64,000 nt of DNA from Arthrobacter jiangjiafuii (GCF_018622995.1 NZ_CP076022.1:2914001-2978000); one strand, 5' to 3'. Positions 43,763-52,559 are shown, counted from the first letter of the stretch. A program made the numbers and translations. Notes: generated by a model from the letters alone, not told the origin.

Positions 43763-44212
43763 ATGACATCGACAGCAGCCACCACCGAGGCCACCGAAAA
43801 GTGGTCCGGGCAGCTGCGCGCCAACGGCCGTCGGGTCACCAAGCAGCGGCTGGCGGTCCTCACCGCCGTCGAACACCTGCCGCACGCTGTGGCCGACGAC
43901 GTCGCCGCCGCAGTACGCGGCGACCTTCCCGACATCAGCCTCCAGTCGGTCTACGTGGTCCTGGCGGACCTGACCGAAATCGGGCTGCTGCGGAAGATCG
44001 AGCCGCCGCACTCCCCCGCCCGCTACGAGACCCGCGTGGACGACAACCATCACCACGCGATCTGCACATCCTGCGGACGGATTGAGGATGTCGACTGCGC
44101 CGTAGGGCACGCACCCTGCCTGACGCCGGAAAACACCCACGGCATGACCATCGAGATTGCCGATGTGCTCTACCGGGGAACCTGCGCCGACTGCGCCGCA
44201 CAAGCTTCCTGA
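43763..44212 (+). CDS. furA: Fur-family regulator (FurA/CatR-like)
   Basis: This 149-residue protein has an N-terminal winged helix (KWSGQLRANGRRVTKQRLAVL and ISLQSVYVVLADLTEIGLL), a histidine-rich metal site YETRVDDNHHHAICTSCGRIEDVD and structural-zinc cysteines CTSC and CADC. It is close to actinobacterial FurA/CatR regulators that sense peroxide by metal-catalysed histidine oxidation and control catalase. The ATG at 43763 is preferred over a GTG six bases earlier. The start of katA follows 27 bases after the stop. Confidence 0.9.
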   Translation: MTSTAATTEATEKWSGQLRANGRRVTKQRLAVLTAVEHLPHAVADDVAAAVRGDLPDISLQSVYVVLADLTEIGLLRKIEPPHSPARYETRVDDNHHHAICTSCGRIEDVDCAVGHAPCLTPENTHGMTIEIADVLYRGTCADCAAQAS

Positions 44213-44239
44213 CTTCACCACCCTTAAGAAAGAGAGAGT

Positions 44240-45730
44240 ATGTCGAATTTCACCACCACCCAGACCGGTACTCCGGTTGGCAGCGACGACCAGTCGCTGA
44301 GCGCCGGAGCCAACGGCGCGATTGCGCTGCACGACCGGTACCTGGTCGAGAAGCTGGCCCAGTTCAACCGGGAGCGCATCCCGGAGCGCATCGTGCACGC
44401 CAAGGGCGGCGGCGCGTTCGGCGAGTTCGTTGTCACCGAAGACGTCTCCAAGTACACGCGTGCGGCTGTCTTCCAGCCGGGCACCGTGACGGAGACCGTG
44501 CAGCGCTTCTCCTCGGTGGCCGGCGAGCAGGGCTCCCCCGACACCTGGCGCGACGTCCGCGGCTTCGCGCTGCGGTTCTACACATCCGAGGGCAACTACG
44601 ACATCGTCGGCAACAACACCCCGGTGTTCTTCATCCGCGACGGCATCAAGTTCCCGGACTTCATCCACTCGCAGAAGCGCCTCCCGGGCTCCGGCCTGCG
44701 CGATGCAGACATGCAGTGGGACTTCTGGACCAACTCCCCCGAGTCCGCACACCAGGTCACGTACCTGATGGGTGACCGCGGCATCCCGACGTCGTGGCGC
44801 GAAATGCCCGGCTTCGGCTCGCACACCTACCAGTGGATCAACGCCGCCGGCGAGCGTTTCTGGGTGAAGTACCACTTCACGTCCAACCAGGGCAACCACG
44901 AGATCAACGGTGCCGAGGCAGAGAAGATTGCCGGCGCCGACGCCGACTTCTACCGCCGCGACCTGTACGAGGCCATCGCCGAAGGCAACTTCCCGTCCTG
45001 GGACCTGCACGTTCAGGTCATGCCGTACGAAGATGCCAAGACGTACCGGTTCAACCCGTTCGACCTGACCAAGGTCTGGCCGCACGCGGACTACCCGCTG
45101 ATCAAGGTGGGTACCCACACCCTGAACCGCAACCCGGAGAACTTCTTCGCGCAGATCGAGCAGGTTGCCCTGTCTCCCGCGAACCTGGTCCCCGGCATCG
45201 ACGCCAGCCCGGACAAGATGCTGATGGCCCGCATCTTCTCCTACCCGGATGCACAGCGGTACCGCATCGGCGCCAACTACAACCAGCTGCCGGTGAACGC
45301 ACCCAAGGCACCGGTGAACAACTACTCGCAGGATGGCGCCCAGCGCCACTTCTTCAACTCCCCCGAGACCCCGGTCTACGCGCCCAACACCCTGGGCGGC
45401 CCCGTAGCCGATGCCGCACGTGCCGGCGAGGGCTCCTGGGAAAGCGACGGCTCGCTGGTCCGCGCCGCCGCTACCCTGCACTCCGAGGACAGTGACTTCG
45501 GCCAGGCCGGAACGCTGTACCGCGAGGTGTTCGACGACGCCGCCAAGGAGCGTTTCCTCGAAACGATCACCGGTGCCGTCTCCGGCGTCCAGCGCCCGCA
45601 CATCCGCGAAGCTGCGATCCAGTACTGGACCAACGTTGACGCGACCCTGGGCGAGAAGCTGCGCCTGAACCTTGCGACCGGCAACACCACGCCGATCGAG
45701 AAGGCCGAATTCGTAGGCGTTTCCGAGTAA
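44240..45730 (+). CDS. katA: monofunctional heme catalase
   Basis: This 496-residue catalase (small-subunit, clade 3 type) converts hydrogen peroxide to water and oxygen. The distal His is in [16 protein letters not shown], Asn in [20 protein letters not shown], and the proximal heme Tyr in [20 protein letters not shown]. The length and lack of a flavodoxin-like tail indicate the small form. It lies directly downstream of furA with a weak ribosome site (AAGAAAGAGAGAGT). Peroxide induction through FurA is expected. Confidence 0.96.
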   Translation: MSNFTTTQTGTPVGSDDQSLSAGANGAIALHDRYLVEKLAQFNRERIPERIVHAKGGGAFGEFVVTEDVSKYTRAAVFQPGTVTETVQRFSSVAGEQGSPDTWRDVRGFALRFYTSEGNYDIVGNNTPVFFIRDGIKFPDFIHSQKRLPGSGLRDADMQWDFWTNSPESAHQVTYLMGDRGIPTSWREMPGFGSHTYQWINAAGERFWVKYHFTSNQGNHEINGAEAEKIAGADADFYRRDLYEAIAEGNFPSWDLHVQVMPYEDAKTYRFNPFDLTKVWPHADYPLIKVGTHTLNRNPENFFAQIEQVALSPANLVPGIDASPDKMLMARIFSYPDAQRYRIGANYNQLPVNAPKAPVNNYSQDGAQRHFFNSPETPVYAPNTLGGPVADAARAGEGSWESDGSLVRAAATLHSEDSDFGQAGTLYREVFDDAAKERFLETITGAVSGVQRPHIREAAIQYWTNVDATLGEKLRLNLATGNTTPIEKAEFVGVSE

Positions 45731-45764
45731 TTTCGGTTCCCCTGCAGTTCTGAAATAAGCACCA

Positions 45765-45792
45765 GCGGCCGGTCCCTTCGGGGGCCGGCCGT
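45765..45792 (+). terminator. terminator of katA
   Basis: A 12-bp stem GCGGCCGGTCCC/GGGGCCGGCCGT (two G-T pairs) and tetraloop TTCG, followed by TGTTGTGTTTG, lies 34 bases after the katA stop. Confidence 0.75.
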
Positions 45793-45835
45793 TGTTGTGT
45801 TTGCGGAGGGGTTCTGCTGCGTTGAATCCCGGCGT

Positions 45836-45916
45836 TTTGGGAAATCCCTCCGGTTTGTGCAAATCCCTCCGCTGCGCAGCGGAGGGATTTCCCAAACCGG
45901 TCGAATTTGCACAAAC
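45836..45916. repeat. palindromic intergenic element
   Basis: This short gap contains a perfect 30-nt palindrome at 45861-45890 (AAATCCCTCCGCTGC and its complement) flanked by an additional paired segment CCGGTTTG/CAAACCGG (45850-45857 and 45893-45900). AAATCCCTCCG occurs twice as a direct repeat (45842-45852 and 45861-45871), and GGTTTGTGCAAAT at 45852-45864 has an inverted partner at 45904-45916. No gene is supported between 45,793 and 45,952. It may be an extra terminator for the carotenoid operon or a REP-like element. Confidence 0.65.
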
Positions 45917-45952
45917 CGGAGCGAAACCGTCGAGGGGCAGCAGGGAAACGGG

Positions 45953-46840
45953 TCAGCGCGAGGGCCAGTACCAGATGATCAGCATGGTCACGAGGAAACC
46001 GGTGAGGAAGTTCAGCTTGAGGAACCGCTTCCAACCGGCGTTGGCCTGTTCCGAATCGGCGTCGGAAATGTTCAGGAAGGGCAGCAGGTTCAGGATGTAC
46101 GGCACCGCCAGCAGGCACCCGAGGGTGGCCGGCCACGGCGTGAAGAGCATCAGCAGGCCGCCGGCCAAATACGCGGCGGCAGCAATCCGCACCACTGCCC
46201 GCGCCCCGAGCACTGTGGCAATGGAGGAAATGCCGCCCTCCCGGTCCGGGACCACATCCTGCACCGCCCCGAAGGCCTGGCTGGCCATGCCCCAGAGGAA
46301 GAACGCGCCGAGCACCGCCCACAGCCCCGGAGTGAAGACGGCGCCGGCCAGCACCAGCCCGTACACCGCCGGGGAAACAAAGTGCGTGCTGGAGGTGATC
46401 GAGTCCAGGAAGGGCCGTTCCTTGAACCGCAGTCCGGGCGCGCTGTAGGCAATCACCGCAAACACGCTGACCGCCAGCACCAGCCAGGACAACGGGCTGC
46501 CCAGCAGGACCAGCGCGATCAGGAAGGGAACATTGGTGGCGGCGGCGGCCCACAGCGTGACCCGGTGGAAGCCGCGGTCCAGGACGGCACCCTCCATCCC
46601 GCCCTTGCGCGGGTTGTGCAGGTCGGATTCGTAGTCGAACACGTCGTTGATGCCGTACATCGCCAGGTTGTACGGGATCAGGAAGTACAGCGTGCCCAGC
46701 ACCCAGGCCAGGTCGATCCCGCCGGTGGAGATCAGATACGCCGCCGCAAACGGATACGCCGTGTTCACCCACGACAACGGCCGGGACGAGACCAGCAGCA
46801 TCCGCAGGGTGGAGGCCGGGGTGCGGGTGGACGTGCTCAT
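45953..46840 (-). CDS. crtEb: lycopene elongase, UbiA prenyltransferase family
   Basis: This 295-residue membrane protein of about eight helices has the first UbiA Asp-rich motif NDVFDYESDLHNPRKGG and a second D-x-x-x-D-like motif VQDVVPDREGG. In Corynebacterium and Arthrobacter, CrtEb adds two C5 units to lycopene to give the linear C50 flavuxanthin, the precursor of decaprenoxanthin. GAGGAGAAG precedes the ATG at 46840. The start overlaps the crtYf stop by 4 bases. It is the last gene of the carotenoid operon. Confidence 0.92.
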   Translation of the reverse strand: MSTSTRTPASTLRMLLVSSRPLSWVNTAYPFAAAYLISTGGIDLAWVLGTLYFLIPYNLAMYGINDVFDYESDLHNPRKGGMEGAVLDRGFHRVTLWAAAATNVPFLIALVLLGSPLSWLVLAVSVFAVIAYSAPGLRFKERPFLDSITSSTHFVSPAVYGLVLAGAVFTPGLWAVLGAFFLWGMASQAFGAVQDVVPDREGGISSIATVLGARAVVRIAAAAYLAGGLLMLFTPWPATLGCLLAVPYILNLLPFLNISDADSEQANAGWKRFLKLNFLTGFLVTMLIIWYWPSR

Positions 46841-47208
46841 GGCTTCTCCTCGGGTTCTGCGGGGTGGTGATCGTGCCGGGCCGGGTCCGGCTGCTCGGCC
46901 CGGCCGGTTCCGGCCGGCTTGCCCAGCAGCATCCACAGCCCTGGCAGCAGCAGTACGGCCGCCAGGGCGTAGGCGAAGTCCTCCAGCGGAGCGCTGCCGA
47001 TGAAGGCACCGGAAATCCGGTCCGGGTTGTAGCTGAACAGTCCCGCCGCGATCATCACGTTGTCGAACACGGCGGTCAGGACCAGGAGCACGACGGCGGT
47101 GACCGCCAGGGCGGCCGGCGCACCCTTGGCGCGGTGGCGCAGCAGGGCCAGGGCCAGCACGGCGGCTGCGGGCACGAGGAACACGGCGTTGAGCGCCCAG
47201 TACGTCAC
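46837..47208 (-). CDS. crtYf: C50 carotenoid epsilon-cyclase subunit
   Basis: This 123-residue protein has three membrane helices (LNAVFLVPAAAVLALALL, LAVTAVVLLVLTAVFDNVM, and a third), the conserved DNVMIAAGLFSYNPDRISG motif and a polar His/Glu tail. It is one half of a heterodimeric lycopene-type cyclase. It overlaps crtEb downstream and crtYe upstream by 4 bases each. CrtYe/CrtYf together close both rings of flavuxanthin to make decaprenoxanthin; the ring type (epsilon) is inferred from the family. Confidence 0.88.
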   Translation of the reverse strand: MTYWALNAVFLVPAAAVLALALLRHRAKGAPAALAVTAVVLLVLTAVFDNVMIAAGLFSYNPDRISGAFIGSAPLEDFAYALAAVLLLPGLWMLLGKPAGTGRAEQPDPARHDHHPAEPEEKP

Positions 47209-47555
47209 CGGTTCGTCTCCTGTCGTGCCGTCTTCTGCCCCGTGGCACGCCGCAGCACCAGCGACACCAGGCCGAAGAGCACCATGGTCAGGTAGCAGAG
47301 GAAGGCCAGGAAGAAGACCTCCTCGACGGGCAGGTGCGGGGCAAGGACCAGGCCGAGCATGATCGGGGTTTCGCCGCGGTAGAAAATATCCAGGCCTATC
47401 CCGCCCAGGTCCCAGAGCAGGAAAAAGACCAGGCCGATGATGCTCACCAGGGTGGCACGGCGGGCGTCGGCGAAGAAGAAGAGCTTGAACCGGTGATCCA
47501 GCAGCGCCATGCAGCCGATCGACGCCAGGAGCAGGGACAGGTAGAGGAAACCCAC
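47205..47555 (-). CDS. crtYe: C50 carotenoid epsilon-cyclase subunit
   Basis: This 116-residue protein is a small three-helix membrane protein: FLYLSLLLASIGCMALLDHR, SIIGLVFFLLWDLGGIGLD and LPVEEVFFLAFLCYLTMV, with the conserved P-x-E (LPVEE). It is the partner of CrtYf. The GTG at 47555 overlaps the crtI stop by one base, and GGAGCGGAG within the end of crtI serves as ribosome site. A longer open frame to 47882 is inside crtI and is rejected. Confidence 0.87.
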   Translation of the reverse strand: MGFLYLSLLLASIGCMALLDHRFKLFFFADARRATLVSIIGLVFFLLWDLGGIGLDIFYRGETPIMLGLVLAPHLPVEEVFFLAFLCYLTMVLFGLVSLVLRRATGQKTARQETNR

Positions 47556-49195
47556 TAGGCTCCGCTCCCGCGGCCCGGAACCGCGTTCCCCGGAACCGGC
47601 AGCTCTTCGGTGCTGGTGTCGCCGCGGAGCCGTTTGAGTACCAGTTCGGCGCTGATCAGGCACATCGGCAGGCCGATGCCGGGCAGTGTGGAGCCCCCGG
47701 CGTAGAGCAGCCCGTCCACTTTGCGGCTGGCGTTGGAGCCGCGGAAGAACGCGCTCTGCTTGAGCACGTGGGCCGGGCCCAGGAGGGTCCCGCGCCAGGA
47801 GTTGAGATCCTGCACGAAGTCCTGCGGTCCCACCGTTTTCCGGACAGTGATCCGCTCGGCCAGGTCGGGGATATCCGCCCACGCGGAAATCTGCGCGATC
47901 ACGGCGTCAGCCATGGCCTCGATGCGAGGGTCTCCACCGCCGTCGACTCCGCCGGAGCCCAGCGTGGGATCCGAGGGCACCGGGACCAGGACAAAGATGT
48001 TCTCGTGACCGGCGGGCGCGGCTTCGGGGTCGGTGGCGCTGGGCCGGCAGACATAGAGCGACGCCGGATCCGGCACCGAGGGGTGCTTGCCGAAGATCTT
48101 CTCGAAGTTCTCTTTCCAGTCCCGGGTGAACAGCAGCGTGTGGTGTGCCAGGGACGGCAGCTCGCCGCGGACGCCCAGATGCAGCAGCAGGCCGCCGGGG
48201 CCGGGGACGCGGTGCTTCCAGTAACGCTCGGGATAGGTCTGCAGTTCGCGGGGCAGCAGCGCCGTTTCGGTGTGGTGCAGGTCGGCGGCGGAGACCACCA
48301 GGTCGGCGTCCAGAGACAGCGGATGCCCGGACGCATCGGTGTAGTCCACGCCGGTGGCCCGCGGGCGCCGTCGGGACGACGAGCCGGTGCGGGATGGGGA
48401 AGCGGTGGTGCGGATCCTGGTGACGGTGGAGCCGGTGAGGATCTTCACGCCGTCGTCCTCCGCCAGCGAGGCGATGACGCTGATGATCCGGGTGAAGCCG
48501 CCCATCGGATAAAGCACCCCGTCAGCCAGGTCGAGCCGGCTCATCAGGTGGTACATGCTGGGCGTGGTGAACGGGGAGGACCCGAGGAACACGGCCGGGT
48601 AGCCCAGGATCTGGCGGATCCTCGGATCGGTGAACTTCCCTGCCACAAACGAGCTCAGCGGCTGGAGCAGCAGCTGGGCCAGCCGCGGGCCGCGCTTGAG
48701 CACGTCGGGGCGCAGCAGCGGCAGGAAGGATGCGAAGGTGGAGTAGAGGAAGCGTTTCTTGGCCATGTCGTAAACGTCGACGGCGGAGTCCAGATACTTC
48801 TCGAGCCTGGCTCCGGCGCCGGGTTCGAGGGACTCGAACAGTGCCACGTTTTCGCTGCGGGTGGCCGCGATGTCTACTGGATCCGGGGAGCCTTCGAACA
48901 GTACCCGGTACCCCGGATCCAGCTTCACCAGGTCCAGCTGCTCGGCCGCGGAGGTGCCCAGCAGCCGGAAGAAATGATCAAACACCTCCGGCATGAGGTA
49001 CCAGGACGGTCCGGTGTCGAAGCTGAACCCCGCGCTCTGCCAGGACCCGGTCCGGCCGCCGGCCACCGGCTGCTTTTCCAGGACCGTCACCTCGAGGCCC
49101 TCCCGTGCCAGCAGGGCTGCAGTGGCCAGGCCGGTGATCCCGCCGCCAATGACGACGGCGGTGCGCGGTGGTGCGGATGCTCTCCTGCGGGTCAT
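47555..49195 (-). CDS. crtI: phytoene desaturase
   Basis: This 546-residue flavoenzyme has the N-terminal FAD-binding motif VIGGGITGLATAALLAREGL, followed by GGRTGSWQSAGFSFDTGPSW. The carotenoid-desaturase end signature is LLYAGGSTLPGIGLPMCLISAELV. It makes four desaturations converting phytoene to lycopene. The start at 49195 overlaps the crtB stop by 4 bases and crtYe follows. A Ser/Arg-rich insert lies near residue 270 (SPSRTGSSSRRRPRATG). Confidence 0.94.
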   Translation of the reverse strand: MTRRRASAPPRTAVVIGGGITGLATAALLAREGLEVTVLEKQPVAGGRTGSWQSAGFSFDTGPSWYLMPEVFDHFFRLLGTSAAEQLDLVKLDPGYRVLFEGSPDPVDIAATRSENVALFESLEPGAGARLEKYLDSAVDVYDMAKKRFLYSTFASFLPLLRPDVLKRGPRLAQLLLQPLSSFVAGKFTDPRIRQILGYPAVFLGSSPFTTPSMYHLMSRLDLADGVLYPMGGFTRIISVIASLAEDDGVKILTGSTVTRIRTTASPSRTGSSSRRRPRATGVDYTDASGHPLSLDADLVVSAADLHHTETALLPRELQTYPERYWKHRVPGPGGLLLHLGVRGELPSLAHHTLLFTRDWKENFEKIFGKHPSVPDPASLYVCRPSATDPEAAPAGHENIFVLVPVPSDPTLGSGGVDGGGDPRIEAMADAVIAQISAWADIPDLAERITVRKTVGPQDFVQDLNSWRGTLLGPAHVLKQSAFFRGSNASRKVDGLLYAGGSTLPGIGLPMCLISAELVLKRLRGDTSTEELPVPGNAVPGRGSGA

Positions 49196-50103
49196 TGCTG
49201 CCTTCCGGCGGTGGGGCTTCCCGGCGCCGGACGGCGGAAGCGGTGGGTATAGAGGGTTCCGGCGGCGATGCGCAGCTTCACCGGGTTAGGCACGCGGATG
49301 CGGGTGCTGCGCAGCTGCTCGGCCCCGGTGGCACGCAGCCGGCGGGACAGCTCGGAGAACAGTTCCTGTGCCAGGGCGACAGCCGGCCGGGCATGCGGCG
49401 GCAGCTCGGTGATGGAGGCGCCGGAGACCTGCAGGTCTGTGTCGATGTCATCCAGCAGCCGGTGCTTGTCCGCCTCGGAAAACGCCGCGACGGTGATGCC
49501 GGGGAAGTAGCTGCGGCCCAGGGTGTCGAAATCATCGGCCAGGTCGCGGAGGAAATTGACCTTTTGGAAGGCCGCTCCCAGCCGTTGCGCACCTTCCCTC
49601 AGGCGCTTGGCGCGGTCGTCGTCGATCTCGCTGCCCTGCAGGAAGCAGAGCAGGCACATCAGCCCGATCACCTCGGCTGACCCGTAGACGTAGTCGTTGA
49701 AGGATTCCGGCGTGTGTTCGGTCCGTTCCAGGTCTGCGCGCATGGACCGGAAGAAGGGGGTCGTCAGGTCCTCGGTGATGCCGGTGCTGCGGGCCGTCAG
49801 GGCGAAGGCGTGGACCACCAAATTCACGCTGTACCCGGTGCGCAGGGCCTGCGCGGTGTCTGCCTCCAGCGCATCGAGGTGGCGCGCGACCTCGGCCGGG
49901 GCCAGCCCTGCCTCGGCGGCCACCCCATCGACTATTTCATCGGCCAGCCGCACCAGCGCATAAATGGTCTCGATCTGCAGCCTGGTGCGCGGCTGCAGCA
50001 GGCGGGACGCCAGCCCGAAGGATGTGGAATAGGAGCGGATCACCACGGAGGACGTTTGGACCGCGACCTTGTTGTAGAGCGCCAGGCCTGCTTCCCGGGC
50101 CAT
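49192..50103 (-). CDS. crtB: phytoene synthase
   Basis: This 303-residue squalene/phytoene synthase joins two GGPP. The first Asp-rich motif is LVRLADEIVDG, the second LRDLADDFDTLGRSYFPG, and the N-terminal SYSTSFGLASRLLQPRTR is typical. It overlaps crtI by 4 bases and begins 3 bases after the crtE stop. The length fits bacterial CrtB. Confidence 0.94.
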   Translation of the reverse strand: MAREAGLALYNKVAVQTSSVVIRSYSTSFGLASRLLQPRTRLQIETIYALVRLADEIVDGVAAEAGLAPAEVARHLDALEADTAQALRTGYSVNLVVHAFALTARSTGITEDLTTPFFRSMRADLERTEHTPESFNDYVYGSAEVIGLMCLLCFLQGSEIDDDRAKRLREGAQRLGAAFQKVNFLRDLADDFDTLGRSYFPGITVAAFSEADKHRLLDDIDTDLQVSGASITELPPHARPAVALAQELFSELSRRLRATGAEQLRSTRIRVPNPVKLRIAAGTLYTHRFRRPAPGSPTAGRQQ

Positions 50104-50106
50104 CGC

Positions 50107-51174
50107 CTACCGTCCCCGGTTCACGGCGCCGTCGAGAATGTGCTCCAGGACCTGGCGCAGCGCCGGGGGAACCGCCGGACAGTCAAGGTGGGTCCGGGCC
50201 CGGGCCGCGTGCTCGTCGGCCAGGGTTCGGGCGAAGTCGCGGGCACCGGAGAGGACCAGCAGTTCGCGGGCACGGTCGGCCTCGGCCGGCGTCAGCTCCG
50301 GGCACCCAATCAAGTGTGACAGCTCGTCCCAGTGCGGGCCTTGGGCGGCATGGGAAATCAGGACCGTCCGTTTACCCTCGCGCAGGTCGCTCAGGTTCGA
50401 TTTTCCGGTGGCGCTCTCCTGCCCAAAGACTCCCAGCAGGTCATCCACCAGCTGGTAGGCGATTCCGGTGTCCCGGCCAAAGCGCCCCAGGGCGGCGGCG
50501 ACGTCGTCGTCCGCTCCGGCGAGCACCGCCCCGGCGCGCAGCGGCGCTTCGAAGGAGTACACGGCTGTTTTGAGCCGTTCCATGTCCAGGATTTCGGCCA
50601 CCGGCGGCGCCCCCGGGGAGACGGAGAAGTCGACGTCGATCAGCTCGCCGGCAGCGGAGGCGAATACTGCCTCGTCCAGGATCTCCGCCAGCCGGAGCCG
50701 GGTGGCGGGATCCGTGTCAACGGTGTCCAGCATCCGGAAGGCGCCGGAGAGCACCAGGTCACCGGCAATGATTCCGGCCGACATGCCGCGGTGCCGGGCT
50801 GCCTCGGGCGTCTGTCCGGCCTCCTCGGCACGGGCCCGGTACACCCCGGACACGTTGTCATGGCCGCGGCGCACAAAGTCCAGGTCAATCACGTCGTCGT
50901 GGATGATCAGCGCCGTGTGCAGCAGCTCAAAGGCCGCGCCCGCCCGGGCGGCGGCCTCGAGGCTGGTGCCGCCCAGATGCTGGTAGGCGGTCATCAGGAT
51001 TCCGGGCCGGACCCGCTTGCCGCCGGCCGTAGACGCCTCCAGTGTTTCCCAGAGGCTAAGGTAGCTGGGACTGACTTTGGCTGCGCGAAGCTTCGCCTGG
51101 CCAAAATATGCCTGCAGGACACTCTCGACCTGCTCGTGTCCGATGGCTGGGTCGAGCAGGGGTTCAGTCTCCAT
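50107..51174 (-). CDS. crtE: geranylgeranyl diphosphate synthase
   Basis: This 355-residue trans-prenyl synthase has a first Asp-rich motif HTALIIHDDVIDLDFVRRGH and second YQLVDDLLGVFGQESATGKS. KRVRPGILMTAYQHLGG is the conserved isopentenyl diphosphate-binding region. It supplies C20 substrate to CrtB. As first gene of the operon, it is divergent from idi with a 36-base gap that must hold both promoters; on the minus strand TTTACT stands 7 bases before the ATG. No CrtR (MarR) regulator gene is adjacent, unlike in Corynebacterium. Confidence 0.93.
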   Translation of the reverse strand: METEPLLDPAIGHEQVESVLQAYFGQAKLRAAKVSPSYLSLWETLEASTAGGKRVRPGILMTAYQHLGGTSLEAAARAGAAFELLHTALIIHDDVIDLDFVRRGHDNVSGVYRARAEEAGQTPEAARHRGMSAGIIAGDLVLSGAFRMLDTVDTDPATRLRLAEILDEAVFASAAGELIDVDFSVSPGAPPVAEILDMERLKTAVYSFEAPLRAGAVLAGADDDVAAALGRFGRDTGIAYQLVDDLLGVFGQESATGKSNLSDLREGKRTVLISHAAQGPHWDELSHLIGCPELTPAEADRARELLVLSGARDFARTLADEHAARARTHLDCPAVPPALRQVLEHILDGAVNRGR

Positions 51175-51210
51175 AGGGTCAAGTAAACACGGTGACTATG
51201 AGGAGGAGAA

Positions 51211-51747
51211 ATGGCGCAACGCGGGGAACTGGTGGTACTTGTGGATCCGGACGGGCAGCCCGTCGGAACGCAGCAAAAATCCACGGTGCACACCACTGAT
51301 ACCCCCCTGCATCTGGCGTTTTCCACTCATGTGTTCAACCGGGCCGGCCAGCTGCTGGTCACGCGGCGCGCCCTGGGCAAGCTGACCTGGCCCGGAGTGT
51401 GGACCAATTCCTTCTGCGGGCATCCCGGCCCCGGCGAAGCCACCGCCGACGCCGTCCTGCGCCGGGCGGACCGGGAGCTGGGTCTGGCCCTGCGCGTTGA
51501 GGACCTGACCCTGCGGGTTCCGGAATTCCGCTACCGTGCCGTGGATGCCTCGGGCATTGTGGAAAATGAAATCTGTCCGGTGTACACCGCCGTCACCGAC
51601 GCCGATCCGGTGCCGGCAGCCGATGAGGTGATGGACTGGAACTGGGTCGATCCGCTCCAGCTGGCCGAATCCGTGCGCCTGGCACCGTGGGCCTTCAGTC
51701 CGTGGCTGGTGCTGCAGCTGCCCCTGCTGTATCCCCCGGAGCGGTAG
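51211..51747 (+). CDS. idi: isopentenyl-diphosphate delta-isomerase (type 1)
   Basis: This 178-residue Nudix-related enzyme interconverts IPP and DMAPP. The catalytic cysteine lies in WTNSFCGHPGPGE and the catalytic glutamate in IVENEICPVYTAV. HLAFSTHVFNRAGQLLVTRR is the standard N-terminal block. AGGAGGAG precedes the ATG at 51211. Placed divergently from crtE, it feeds the carotenoid pathway. Its last 53 bases overlap the end of the convergent glycosyltransferase gene. Confidence 0.95.
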   Translation: MAQRGELVVLVDPDGQPVGTQQKSTVHTTDTPLHLAFSTHVFNRAGQLLVTRRALGKLTWPGVWTNSFCGHPGPGEATADAVLRRADRELGLALRVEDLTLRVPEFRYRAVDASGIVENEICPVYTAVTDADPVPAADEVMDWNWVDPLQLAESVRLAPWAFSPWLVLQLPLLYPPER

Positions 51748-52522
51748 GTTCAGCAGGCCTGTTCTTCCCGTGCCCGGTCTCCCCGTGCCCGGTGAAGCGG
51801 CGGGGCCAGCGCACCCACGGAGCCTCCCCGGGCCAATGCGCCCACAGGGTGTGGAAGGCGCGGCGGAAACGGCGGACCAGGTTGGCGCCGCCGATCACTG
51901 CCCGTGGCGCCATTCCGACCACCAGCGTCGGCTCGAAGCGACAGCGGTACTCCTGGCCCAGATGCAGGCTCAGGCACACGTCGTCGTGCTGCTCGGGATC
52001 CTCCCGGTGCACCTTCCCGCGGATTTTGTGCCACACCGAGGTACGCAGCGCGAGGTTCGAGCCGAACAGCGGCAGGTGGCCCAGGGCCAGGCCCATGGCC
52101 AGGTAGTAGGACCCGAGGTAGAGCACGCTGAGCAGCCCTCCCAGCGGACGGGGAAAACCGTAAAACCGGCCCGGCCCGGAGAGCGCAGCCAGGGACGGAT
52201 CGGCGGCGAAGGTTTCAGCTATTCTCGCAATCCAATCCGCGGGCAGCACGCAGTCGGCGTCGCAGCGCGCAATGATCTGGCCGCGGGCGGCGTCGTATCC
52301 GGCGGCTGCGGCGGCCGGGATGCCGGGCACCGGCTCAAACACCACGCGGGCTCCGCGCCGGCGGGCCACGGCGGCACTGTCATCGGTGCTGTTGTTGTCC
52401 ACCACCACGATCTCGAAGGGCTGCACCGTCTGTCCAGCGAGGGAGGCCAGACAGGCGGCCAGCGCCGGGGCGTCGTTGAGGCAGGGAATCACCACGCTGA
52501 CAGCGGGCAGGAGGGCAGGCAT
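51695..52522 (-). CDS. family 2 glycosyltransferase
   Basis: This 275-residue GT-A enzyme starts VSVVIPCLNDAPALAACLASL, has EIVVVDNNSTDDSAAVARR and the metal-binding D-x-D-like ARCDADCVLPADWI, and a hydrophobic segment GGLLSVLYLGSYYLAMGLA in the second half. It probably transfers a sugar to a lipid or carotenoid. Because it sits next to the C50 cluster it may glucosylate decaprenoxanthin, which is inference from position only. The start follows a TACACT -10 element by 6 bases. The 3' end overlaps idi. Confidence 0.75.
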   Translation of the reverse strand: MPALLPAVSVVIPCLNDAPALAACLASLAGQTVQPFEIVVVDNNSTDDSAAVARRRGARVVFEPVPGIPAAAAAGYDAARGQIIARCDADCVLPADWIARIAETFAADPSLAALSGPGRFYGFPRPLGGLLSVLYLGSYYLAMGLALGHLPLFGSNLALRTSVWHKIRGKVHREDPEQHDDVCLSLHLGQEYRCRFEPTLVVGMAPRAVIGGANLVRRFRRAFHTLWAHWPGEAPWVRWPRRFTGHGETGHGKNRPAEPTAPGDTAGAAAAPATD

Positions 52523-52528
52523 GGAGGA

Positions 52529-52553
52529 AGTGTAGCCCGGGCTGCGATACCGT
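52529..52553. promoter_or_regulatory. paired -10 elements of two divergent leaderless promoters
   Basis: Minus-strand TACACT (52534-52529) is 6 bases from the glycosyltransferase ATG, and plus-strand TACCGT (52548-52553) is 6 bases from the next gene's ATG. The 37-base gap has no room for leaders. Confidence 0.4.
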
Positions 52554-52559
52554 GATTGC

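Noticed and set aside
47768-49252. 494-codon plus-strand open frame opposite crtI
   Set aside because: It is antisense to phytoene desaturase, and only the crtI strand has catalytic motifs.
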